From Lunularia cruciata (lineage: Eukaryota; Streptophyta; Marchantiopsida; Lunulariales; Lunulariaceae): DNA of 64,000 nucleotides. Each line of letters starts with the position of its first letter. Positions within the stretch are counted from its first letter, which is position 1. Positions 41,808 through 52,161 of the stretch are shown in pieces. The position numbers and the translations under genes are program-made. The notes below the pieces were generated by a model. The model did no database searches and was not told the DNA's origin. It saw nothing but the letters and a program-made list of their open reading frames with translations. The stretch lies in contig OX419756.1 in the NCBI GenBank assembly GCA_948567375.1, positions 14,699,001-14,763,000 of the forward strand. Reading direction: 5' to 3'.

Positions 41808-42740
41808 CCCAAGGAATGCTCACACTCTGCTCACATCCATAGGCCAAGGAATACGTGCGATAGCCTCCACCTTGGTCTACTGAACACCAAGTCCTTCGGG
41901 GTAGATAGTGTGACCCAAATACTCAACCTGCTCGTGGAAGAACCTACACTTCCCAAGATGTAATTTGAGTCCATGAGATCTCAACCTCTCAAACACCTCC
42001 AACAACTATCTCTCATGCTCCTCCATAGTAGTGCTATAAACCAAAATGTCATCAATATAGCACTGAGCAAAATCCAATCCAGCTAGGATCCTATCCATGA
42101 CCCTCTGGAACTCAGCAAGAGCGTTATTTAACCCAAATGGTAAGAACCTCCACTAGTATAACACATCCTTGCCGTGAGGATCAATAGCCCAAAATGCTAT
42201 CTTGGACTTATCCTCCTCCCTGATCGGCAACTGATGATATCCCGCTCGAAGATCCAAAGTACTGAAGACCTTTGCATGCCCAATCGCATCAAAAATCTCC
42301 TCCGGTGTAGGCATGGCATACCGATCAGCCCTAGTTTGTCGGTTCATAGGACGGTAATCTCTAGACATCCGCCTATTTGTATAGTTGCCATGCATATCCT
42401 TCTTGGATGGCATCACTGTCGCTGATGCATACTCTCCATGTGAAATCTCTACCAAACCAGCCTCAAAAAGGTCACTACTCCGGCTCTAAATCAATGTCTT
42501 CTCCATATCACTATATCGATAAGGACGTCGGAAAACTGGTGTGTTGCTAGTCAACTCAATCCGTATACCAAGTCCCTTCTGAGCACCCAAATCCTTCATA
42601 CTAAAGGCAAAACAACTCGTGTGACTCCTCAAGAACCTCCAAACCCTCCGTCTTTCCTCTCTAGTAAGCTTGGGTCCAAGATCTGGCTCCCAAGTATCCT
42701 CTGTAACTATAGTAGGAGTGGAAGACGTACTGACTGACTG
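41808..42740 (-). pseudogene. Reverse transcriptase, copy E
   Basis: Palm motifs DYRPMNRQTRADR, FSTLDLRAGYHQLPIREED and the active-site box YIDD at 42048-42059 (intact, unlike A and B). A TAG after KDVLY is CAG-to-TAG, and a TAG in the SRS region near 42486 also breaks it. Thumb sequence continues into the next frame near 41808. Confidence 0.85.
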
Positions 42741-42743
42741 CTA
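42735..42743 (-). promoter_or_regulatory. Readthrough-type stop before RT, copy E
   Basis: Minus strand UAG (42741-42743) CAG UCA, matching the UAG-CAR-YYA readthrough context, at the same place as in copy A. Confidence 0.55.
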
Positions 42744-44060
42744 CACTGGGCCCTTGGGAGCAATAGTGTCATGCTCCCGACCACTAGAGGTCCCAACCTT
42801 TGTGTGAAAAACTCCCTCCACTCTGGCTGCAAGCTCCACACGTCCTCTAGCTGCATCCCATGTGGACCAAGGGTAATCCAAGTAGCCCACGCTCACCTGG
42901 ATGGACTCTAAGTAGACCACTCTCCCTAGTAGCTATTGGATGTGTCCCAAGAATACCATGTCCACTTGGTCCATTGCCCCTAGCATGTGCCTGAATCCTC
43001 TTGATAGGCACAAGGCTCACAAGTGTCCGAGTGGTGATGCCTATCAAGCGCATCCTACGCTACTCTGCCAAGCCAAGGCTCACAATCCAAGTCAAACAGT
43101 TCAGGTCCATAGCCTGACCTAACACCTAACGCCTGGATGCCTCTGATATTGCTAGAACAGCGGTAATACTGGTGCAGAAAACCATTGCCCGCTCTCTCTC
43201 ATCAGCATTAGGCTCCACCAACTGCTGTAACTGTGAGTCCCAAACAAGTCCAGGTCCTCCCTCTCAAAAAGCATGAGAGCCCGGGAAACTCATGAGTGTG
43301 GGAAATGCAGCTCTAGGCTGTCCAACTAGGTTCACCACTGCCATAGGTGACCTATTAGCCACTACCACTGTCTGAGACTGACGCCCAACATCCAAGATAT
43401 CATCAACAAGGATGCGGGTCAAGTTGCTAAATCCCATCATAAGAGTGCTATAGAACCTCTCTGGGTAAGAGGTTTGTCCACCAAAGACAAAGACAATGAG
43501 CCCGTGATCCCACTCTGGCTGCATCTAACAATACAGCAGGTCCCATCCAAGAATGGACCTGATGTGTACTCGCCACTACTCTGGTGCGAGAATCACCCAA
43601 CAAAGGAACATTCTCCGGAAGGTAAGCTAGAGAAACAGACTGATGAACCTAGAGATGTCGTAGTATCCGTAACATCTCCCAACACACACCAAAACAAGGA
43701 TCCTAAAGACCCAATCCTTTACCAGCACGTGTATGTCCCTAACATGGCCATCCAGAAATCACCAAGTGAATAGGCCTATGTATCTCTAGGTCATGCGCCC
43801 CCAATAAGGAAATGTCTCCTAGTAGGGCCTTCTGGTAACCTCTGACTGCTGACATTGGTAATAACTCTGGATACCGATAGGCCAAGTGTGCCACATGATG
43901 TAGAGAGACTTGCCTAGCAGTCTCATCTCTCTCTACATACAAGTACCTATGTACTCGTATACCCGCCTGTAACACCGCAACTAGTCCAATGCTGATCCTT
44001 CCAAACAACTCCAATAGGCATATCCCCTCTATTGGATACTACCAAGCAATGAGTGTGGTA
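42744..44060 (-). pseudogene. Spacer and DNMT3-type methyltransferase, copy E
   Basis: Motif I reads ELFGRISIGLVAVLQAG (second Gly changed to Arg) near 43970-44014. Motif IV Pro-Cys is followed by TAG near 43733-43735, as in A and J. The ENVP region lies near 43610 and motif VIII near 43480; motif X (VLGQAMDLNC) is at about 43090-43120. The shared TGA after HAF is at 43264-43266. The spacer carries the LGTHP/LGVHP repeats. Non-functional, but all motifs can be located. Confidence 0.82.
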
Positions 44061-45618
44061 TCCAGAGGTGTCAAGCAATTGCCTCTGGAGGCTCATCCTC
44101 ACACTCATCCTCTGATGGTACGAAGGCTCCACTCCAAGCCTGTTGCACCAACTGATTTGCATGCTGCTACAATGCCTCCTCTAAACTCCACAATGGAACA
44201 TCCAAGGTGGATGGAACAATCCCACTCGTACTCCAAAGCCGAGTGATCTCCTCTGGTACAAGAGTATCCTATGCATGGGTATTCCCCTTCAACAAGTCAC
44301 CAGGCTAAGTAACTACACCACTGAAAGCTAAAACTGATGCTGCTATGGTCCTGGATTGTTGTGAGCCAAGACTGCCACTACTGAAGCATACTGGTAGGCA
44401 ACATACCCGTCCCTCACCAAACTGCCAACCAGGTCTATAAGAGGTTGTCTCCTCCCAATAGTCAATGCTAAAACCCATGGGGTATAACACCACTCTCCCA
44501 ACTAGCACATCATATGACTTAGTTATCGTCACAATAGCCTGAGCTCTCACCACCAAGCTATCAGTCGGATGACCAGGCTGAACTTGGACAACAAGCTCTC
44601 CACATGTGATGTACTGTGTCGAACCACCACCAAGAGATGTCTTGATCTGAAATTGACACCTCTCCACATTGGTCTTCCGTAACTCCAGACTGACAAGTGC
44701 AGCCTTCCCTAGCCTAAGGGGCTGCGCACCAGAGTCTAACAAGACTCTCTGTGGTGTATGGACCTTCCCTAAAGGTCCCACCAAACAAAAAATCCCCCTT
44801 TGGTTGTCTAATAGGACAACACCAGGTGTAAACCGTGCTCTCTCAAAGGCCGGTCTAGCTGGCAACTCCTCCAGTCTAGCCGCTGCTGCTTGCCATAAAT
44901 CACTGGTCGCTAAACGGATCCCATGCTCCTCAACCAAGTTAGCTCCACTACCAACCACCTCTGCTCTAGTAGTAGGAACTGCACCATCCCTACTCTCACA
45001 CAACGTGGTAGCCAACCGGAACACTGGAGCTGGGTCAACTCCCAATGTAAACATGTCAATGGTTGAAAACAAAGGATGCCGCATAATCAGCTGAGCCGCC
45101 CCCAACATCATGCTAGACTCAGTTTGTGTAGTAGTAGGTGGTTGACTAGCAGGTAGTCCATCTTGCACTCCATCACCACCTACCACACTTGCACTGAGAC
45201 GTCTAGGAACCATGGATGTCGTCTGCAATGCCTCAGATAGTGTGAAAGACTGGGGAAGTCTGACCTATCTCCCAACCTCTCCTCTTTGTGGGTCCAACTC
45301 CACTGATGCTCCTCTAGGCTCTAGAGCACGTACTACACTCCTAGTCACTGCCACAGATGCATTCACTTGTGTTGCTCCGCACATGAAGTCCAAAGCATCT
45401 CTATCACCAGCATATGAGGGGGAAGCCTCAACACCCAAATCTGATCTCCTCTGAGCAATAGCCATACTAGCCAATCTTTGCTCCAACTGCTCAATCCGAG
45501 TAGCCATAGCTGTGTCAGAAGTAAGGGCAGGTACTGCACTCCTACTAAGTGTAGATCCTCTACCACCACCTCTACCACCTTGTCCTCCATGAACTGGAGC
45601 TCCTCTACTACCTGCCAT
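44061..45618 (-). pseudogene. Protease and linker, copy E
   Basis: 44305-45228 is open for 307 codons and includes the catalytic LLDSGAQPL near residue 170 and SYDVLVGRVVLYPMG. Linker sequence extends to 45618 with the Gly/Arg tail of the nucleocapsid. A frameshift near 44070 (one base lost in a run of C/A) separates it from the methyltransferase. Confidence 0.8.
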
Positions 45619-47028
45619 AGCAGCCCTACCACTTCGTAACTCCGGATGTAGGTCAAAACACCGGTCACTAGTGTGACCAAATCTGTGGCAATGCTTGCAC
45701 TGCCTCTGTGCTGGCTATGATGCACCAGAGGTACCAGGTCCGCTGCCTTGAATACACTCTCTCCTATGGTGAGGTCCACCACAAGTCCAACAAGCAACAC
45801 CACCACTCATTGGCTGCTGCTGACTCAAAAATGAGAGTAAAGGTCTAACTCCACTAGGCCCTCCACTCGCTCCATAGGATCTAGGCTGTCCACCCTGTCC
45901 TTGAAAACCAATTGGGCGTGGTGTACTCTGTTGCACTCTAGAAGAAGTCACAGCCGTGGATGAGATCTCCCTACCAAATCCAGATGTCACCACCCTCTCC
46001 TCCACCATGTTGAGCTCAATACGCTCAGCCAAACCAAAGACCACTGCCAAAGTAAGCGAAGTAGCCTGTAATAACGTAGCATCACAAACTCTACGTCGCA
46101 ACTCCTTGTCCAGTATCCCATACCAAAACTAGACTGCATGGGCCTCAGTAACTCCCTAAGTGAAACTGATCAGCCGCCTCATGCAAGTGTATGCCTTGCG
46201 TAGGCTCTCTCCAACCTTCCTCTGGAACTCTTGCAAGCTCCTCAGCTTGTCAGTCCGCACTTCCTGGTAGTTTTGCCTCAAACATAGGAAGAACTCTACC
46301 ATGGGGTTAAACCCCGGTACCACACCACCTCCTGCAGCGGTACCTCTAATCGTAGTAGCACTATCTCCAGCTAGTGCACCTCCACTAGCTACACCAACAC
46401 TACTCGAGCTAGAACTCGTAGGTACAGCCAATCTACTCTTGGCTACTGAGCCTGAAGTGATGGAGACATAGTGTGGAGACCAATACTATCTCTATAACTC
46501 AATCTCCTCCAAATGAGCTCTCCTGAACTCATGGTAGTCATCCATCGGTGGACCCTCCAAGTGTTGAAACAACCCCTTCCATGCCAAGAAGGGTGTGAAC
46601 AAAGTCGGGTTCCGCATCTGCTGCAAATCACACCAACTATCGAACTCCTGCATGAAGTCATCCAACTCAATGGTACCCATTGTACCAGAGTAACGCTTAG
46701 GGCCTTTGGAGGCCGCATAAATCTCATCCATATCCCACAACAATGGTGCGGACACACCAAGTGCACTCTCAACTGAATCAACTTCTGTGTAGAACTCTAA
46801 CTCAGAGTCAATCTCCTCCCTCACTGGGACCTGAGATACAGGCTGATACCAAGCACCACTCTGAGTAAACCCACTGCGTACTGCAGGGCTAACTCCTTTG
46901 GAATCTCCAAAGAACTCCGTCGTGACTAAGTAACCACAACAACAAACCCAAACCACCAACTGCAACCGCAAGTCACAACCGCAAGTACCCCACCAAGTGC
47001 CAACACCACCACGTGCCAACACCACCAA
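45619..47028 (-). pseudogene. Gag with two zinc knuckles, copy E
   Basis: Capsid N-terminal part open at 46492-47028 (LDDFMQEFDSWCDLQ, LAWKGLFQHLEGP, HEFRRAHLEEIEL). C-terminal part near 46156-46250 (SLRKAYTCMRRLISFT). First zinc knuckle CWTCGGPHH near 45780; second decays to CKHCHRFGHTSDRC near 45665-45700. No ATG precedes the conserved N-terminus. Stops near 46131 and 46490 break it. Confidence 0.82.
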
Positions 47029-48292
47029 GCACCACCCACTAATGTAACTCTAACGGAGTTAACTACACTAGGGGAAAGGGCAACCTGTAACCTGCCATCA
47101 TAACACGCACTCTCACGGTCTGCAGGTCATCACTTCCTACCTCACCGGAGAGAAACAAAGGTAGTCTGACTGGTCATCACTCCAGCCTCACCACCAAAGC
47201 AACGCTCAAAAGTCAGAGCACCTCACACAAACGTGGTGCACAAACAGGAAGTAGAGAATGGAGGGGATCCAATCACAAGAAATCTAAACAAAAACCCTCC
47301 ATCTCATAACACAACACGGGACTGACTCTGCCACCATTTGGCATTTGACACAAGAGGAGTTCGTATCTAAGTCCTAAGCTAACAGGATCACCAAGAATGG
47401 GATCAAACTGCCTCTCCTAGCTAAAGCTACATGTGTATAGATAACTGTGGCACAATCACTATGACTACAAGTGAGGATGGACCAATTGGCTAGGGCACCA
47501 GTCTAGGAACAAGAGATCTAGGGGTCAAACCTTGTTGCACACAATCTAGCAGGAAAGGCAGATTTTGCCAACCGATGACCAAGATCTACTCTAAACTAGC
47601 TAGCTTCACGCCAGCAAGCTGGCTTCCTGGCCCTTCTAGGCCTTTGTAGCCTCTCATAGCCCACAACCCTATGCCTCGAAGCCTCAAAATGCCAAAATTT
47701 AACCAAATGAGGCCTTTCTTATTGCCACTTCGAACCTCCTCCAAAATTGGTGAAACTTTTCCAAATCTGCAAAAGTCCTCCAAACTAGCGAAAGTCCTCC
47801 AAATCTGGCCAAATGGCAAAAAATCCTCCAAATCTGGCCAAACGGCAAAAACTCCTCCAAATCTGGCCAAAATCTGACATAAATCCCAACCAAAATCTGA
47901 CGTAAACCCTAAAGTTGGCTGTCCGCCAAATCCCCCGCTAACTTTCCACTCGAGCCATATTGACAAATCGGGTTTTTCCAAATGACAAATTCATGAGAAG
48001 AGCTTCCCAACTCCACCTTCAATTTGACTTTCTGAGCCCAACTCGCGGCAAATTGTTCCTGCCTTCACCTTCTGAGCTCAAAATCACAACACTGCTCGAA
48101 ATTTGCTCCTTCTTTGCTTGAAATTTGGCCAGCGCTTCCGCACACCGTCCGCCTAACTGCCAAATCTGCATCAATTGATTGAGCTTCTACACACAAGGGA
48201 AACACTGAACTTGAATCGAGCTACCAACGATCCACCAAGCTTGGAGATACCACCAACACTCATAGTTCATGCACCCGATTTACCCCCTGACT
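47029..48292 (-). other. Long 5' leader, copy E
   Basis: ~1.26 kb of non-coding leader equal to that of B and C. It includes imperfect repeats of the CTCCAAATCTGGCCAAA type at plus-strand 47735-47875. Confidence 0.65.
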
Positions 48293-48306
48293 TCACTTCT
48301 TTGATG
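48293..48306 (-). promoter_or_regulatory. Putative self-priming PBS, copy E
   Basis: Minus-strand CATCAAAGAAGTGA right after A1. It differs by one base from B and C, and A2 of this same element carries the matching variant (39370-39383), so pairing with the RNA start is kept. Confidence 0.65.
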
Positions 48307-48638
48307 TAATCAGATTGCTTACAACTCTCAACTCAACTCAACACAAATCAGTACTTGATCTGTCACTCTATAAACTGCCAACAATTGGGCACTGATTACA
48401 GTCAAGCCACCACCCTGGACTTGAGCTAGCTCTGAAACCCTAATGGTCCCGCTGATGGCACACTCAATGGTGCAATTGGTGCGAAGTGACGGTTGGCCCC
48501 ACCGTGAAGTCAATACCCCAAACACGAAAGCTAACCATTGTAAAGTAGTCTCTAAGAAACTGCTGAAATAACTCTAACTACTATCACTAGAACTCCAGTG
48601 TCCGAGGATCTAGATGCGGCACTACAAATGGCGTGACA
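48307..48638 (-). repeat. Repeat A1 (5' terminus), copy E, with internal deletion
   Basis: 332 bp instead of 440. About 108 bp are missing at 48410/48411, removing the TATA box and RNA start that A2 of the same element still has. The loss must be after integration. The outer end abuts the TTAG duplication. Confidence 0.85.
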
Positions 48639-49208
48639 TTAGTCATAGCTAAGATAGAGGGGACCTTACTTTAGAGGAAGTGGAAAAGATGAGCATCACT
48701 ATTTTGGATTCTAGTGTGTTGATTGAGTATTATTCCTAGGTGTTTGGCTTTGAGGAAAGAGTTGAGAACTCCTAAGCTCGTAAGCTTTTTTGTTTTGGAT
48801 TCTTCTTTAGTCCAAGGATAGCCCATGTGAAGGAATCCTTGACTTAGTGGTTAGGTCAAGATAAGATCACATGCTTAGTGGAATATGCCCATGTGAATGG
48901 ATATTCCTTTCTACTTTTTGACTTTACTTGACTTTTAGTCTAGTAACTTGAGTTACTACGATAATTAGTAACTTTGGTACGTAACTATTTCACAAGTATA
49001 TAAACAAGGGATGAGGAGGTACTCATCATCCTTTCATTTGCAACTATCTCTCTTTCATTGAGTTCTCTAGTGAGCAATGTCTTGAGTCTTGGAGTGTTAG
49101 CCTTGGAGGAGTATGATGGAATTAGGGTTTCTTTCTTTCTTAGTCCATGGTGCGCTACCATAATAGTCATCAGAGGTTCATCTTGAGTGAGAGACAAGCT
49201 AGCTCATA
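48639..49208 (+). mobile_element. F-family solo LTR F3, right part
   Basis: Remainder of the F3 LTR, starting with the second TTAG and ending AGCTCATA (ancestrally GGCTCACA). It contains the TATATAAACAAGG promoter box near 48997. The right flank GCTT (49209-49212) pairs with GCTC at 38954-38957 as its target duplication. Confidence 0.85.
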
Positions 49209-50290
49209 GCTTGAAGCCCCAACATACTTCAATTAGTATGAACCTGAAATGGTCATCCTCTGATCGGTCTCCTCAAAATAGGAGCAGATGTCAACCTCTC
49301 CTTGAGCTCTACAAAAGCTCTCTCTTCCTCATCTCCCCAACACCACTCTTGTGTAAGCTTGGTTAGCTTCATCAAGGCCTTGGCAATGACACTAAATCCT
49401 TTAACATAGCGGTGATAGAAGTTTTCCAACCCAAGGAATGCTCACATTTTGCTCACATCTGTAGGCCAAGGAATACATGCAATAGCCTCCACCTTGGTCT
49501 ATTGAACACCAATTCCTCCAAGGTAGATAGTGTGATCCAAATACTCAACCTACTCGTGGAAGAACCTACACTTCCCAGGATGTACTTTAAGTCCATGAGA
49601 TCTCAATGTCTCAAACACCTCCAACAATTGTCTCTCATGCTCCTCCACAATAGTGCCATAGACTGAAATGTCATCAATATAGCACCAAGTAAATTCCAAT
49701 CCAACTAGGATCCTATCCATGACCCTTTGGAATTCAATAGGAGCATTCTTTAACCCAAATGGTAAGAACCTCCATTGATATAACACATCCTTATCGTGAG
49801 GATCAATAGCCCAAAATGCTATCTTGGACTTATCTTCCTCCCTGATTGGCAATTGATGATATCCCGCTTGAAGATCCAAAGTACTAAAGATCTTTGCATG
49901 CCTAATCACATCAAAAATCTCCTCTAGTGTAGGCATGGCATACCAATCAGCCCTAGTTTGTCAATTGATAGGACAATAATCTCCACACATCTACCTATTT
50001 GTGTAGTTGCCATGCATATCCTTCTTGGCTTGCATCACTGTAGCTGATGCATACTCTCCATGTGAGATCTCCACCAAACCAACCTTAAAAAGGTCTATAC
50101 TCCTGCTCTAAGTCAATGTCCTCTCCATGTCACTATAGCAATAAGGGCATCAGAAAACTAGTGTATCGCTAATTAGCTCAATCCATGTACCAAGTCCTTT
50201 TGGAGCACCCAAATCCTTCATACTTAAGGCAAAACAACTTGTGTAGCTCCTCGAGAACCTCCAAACTCTCCGTCTTTCCTCCCTAGTAAG
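49209..50290 (-). pseudogene. RNase H start and reverse transcriptase, copy D/J
   Basis: Resumes copy D/J RNase H (CTTGAAGCCCC on the plus strand, matching 16969 of copy B). The RT piece open at 49550-49936 carries FSTLDLQAGYHQLP, FLPFGLKNAPIEFQ and the intact YIDD box at 49670-49681. Thumb sequences near 49380-49440 and the lead-in near 50270 follow the family order. Several stops. Confidence 0.82.
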
Positions 50291-50946
50291 CTTGGGTCCA
50301 AGATCTGGCTCCCAAGTATCCTTTGTAATTATCGTAGGAGTGGAAGATGTACTAACTGGCTATTACATTGGGTCCTTGGGAGCAGTAGTGTCATGCCCTC
50401 AACCACTAGAGGTCCTAACCTCTATGTTAAAAACTCCCTCCACTTTGTCTGCAAGCTCCACATCTCCTCTAGCTACATCCCAAGTAGACCAAGGGTGTAA
50501 TCTAAGTAGACCACACTCACCTAGATGGACTCCAAGTAGACCACTCTCCCTAGTAGCTACTAGTTGTGTCCCAAGAATACTACCTCCACTCGGTCCATCG
50601 CCCCCAGCATGTGCTGAATTGTCTTGATAGGCACAAGGCTCACAAGTGCCCAAGTGGTGATGCCTATCAAGCGCATCATATGTTGCTCTGCCAAACCAAG
50701 GCTCACAATCCACGTCAAACAATTAAGGTCCATAGCCTGACCTAACACTTGACGTTTGGATGTCTTTGATACTACTGGAATAGTAGTAATACCAATGCAA
50801 AAACCCATTGCCTGCTCTCTCTCATGGGCATTGGGCTCCACCACTTGTTGTAACTATGAGTCCTAAACAAGTCCAAGTCCTCCTTCTCAAAAAACATGAG
50901 AGCTTGGGAAACTCATGAGTGTGGGAAATGCGGCTCTAGGCTATCT
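50291..50946 (-). pseudogene. Spacer and methyltransferase motif X region, copy D/J
   Basis: Minus strand gives the LGTQLVATRESGLLGVHLGE spacer and VLGQAMDLNCLTWIVSLGL (motif X) near 50680-50760, then VEPNAHEREQAMGF. The stop before RT is UAA here, near 50355. It ends at ATCT 50943-50946, left flank of F4. Confidence 0.78.
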
Positions 50947-51638
50947 TGTAACACCCATTTGTGCATGTGTGTGGTATTGTGATATTTAGCTTGGTATTAC
51001 AAGTACTTAAGAGATATTATTTGTATAGAGATAAAGGATAGTTCTATATTAGTCATGGTTAGCTAAAGTTAGTCATAGCTAAGGTAGAGGGGACCTTACT
51101 TTAGAGGAAGTAGAAAAGATGAGCACCACTATTTTGGACTTTAGTGTGTTGACTTGGTATTATTCCTAGGTGTTTGGCTTTGAGGAAAGAGTTGAGAACT
51201 CTTGGGCCCACAAGCCTCTTTGTTTTGGATTATTCTTTAGTCCAAGGATAGCCCATGTGAAGGAAACCTTGACTTAGTGGTTGGGTCAAGATAAGACCAC
51301 ATGCTTAGGGAAATATGCCCATGTGAATGGATATTCCTTTCTACTTTTTGACTTTACTTGACTTTTAGTCTAGTAACTTGAGTTACTACGATAATTAGTA
51401 ACTTTGGTACGTAACTATTTCACAAGTATATAAACAAGGGATGAGGAGGTACTCATCATCCTTTCATTTGCAACTATCTCTCTCTCATTGAGTTCTCTAG
51501 TGAGCAATGTCTTGAGTCTTGGAGTGTTAGCCCTGGAGGAGTATGATGGAGTTGGGGTTCCTTGCCTTCTTAGTCCATGGTGCGCTACCATAATAGCCAT
51601 TAGAGCTTCATCCTGATTGAGAGACATGCCGGCTCACA
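50947..51638 (+). mobile_element. F-family solo LTR F4
   Basis: Complete 692-bp LTR from TGTAACACCC to GGCTCACA, with promoter box TATATAAACAAGG near 51426. It is inserted in the methyltransferase of copy D/J. Flanks ATCT and GTCC are consistent with a decayed 4-bp duplication, since copies B and E read GTCC at this site. Confidence 0.88.
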
Positions 51639-52161
51639 GTCCAACTAGGTTCACCACTACCATAGGTGACCTATCAACCACTACCACTGTCTAAGACTGA
51701 TGCCCAGCATCCAAGATGTCATTCAAAGATGTGGTCAAGTTGCTGAATCCCATCATATGCATGCTGTAAAACCACTTTGGGCTAGAGGTTTGTCCACCAA
51801 AGACAAAGACAATGAATCCATGATCCCACTCTGGCTGCATCCAACAATACAGTAGGTCCCATCCAAGAATGGACCTGATGTGTACCCGCCACCACTTTGG
51901 TGCAAGAATCAAAGGAACATTTTCCAAAAGGTAAGCTGGAAAAATGGATTGATGAACCTGGAGATGTTGTAGTATTTGTAACATCTCCTAAAACACACTA
52001 GAATGGGGATCATCAAGACCCAAACCTTGACCAACATGTGTATGTCCCTAACATGGCCATCCAAAAATCACCAAGTGAACAAGCCCATGTCTCTCTAGAT
52101 CATGCGCCCCCAGTAAGGAAATGTCTGCTGGTAGGGCCTTTTGGTAACCTCTGACTGTTGA
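51639..52161 (-). pseudogene. Methyltransferase middle part, copy D/J
   Basis: Contains the motif VIII region near 51800, the NVPLI part of motif VI near 51910 (an 8-residue stretch after it is deleted) and Pro-Cys then TAG near 52050. It ends at GTTGA 52157-52161, the left duplication of H2. Confidence 0.78.

Larger units (their letters stand above)
39085..48638 (-). mobile_element. SDR-MT retrotransposon, copy E (complete ends)
   Basis: 9,554-bp element inserted in the F3 LTR. It starts TGTCACGCC at 48638 and ends GCACGACA at 39085. The duplication is TTAG (39081-39084 and 48639-48642); the uninterrupted F LTR reads AGTTAGTCATAG here. Domain order equals copy B. RT keeps YIDD. RNase H has an in-frame deletion and A1 has lost ~108 bp including the promoter. 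Stops in gag, protease-methyltransferase and pol make it inactive. Confidence 0.92.

Noticed and set aside
41466-41963. 165-codon plus-strand frame
   Set aside because: Shadow of RNase H and RT on the opposite strand in copy E.
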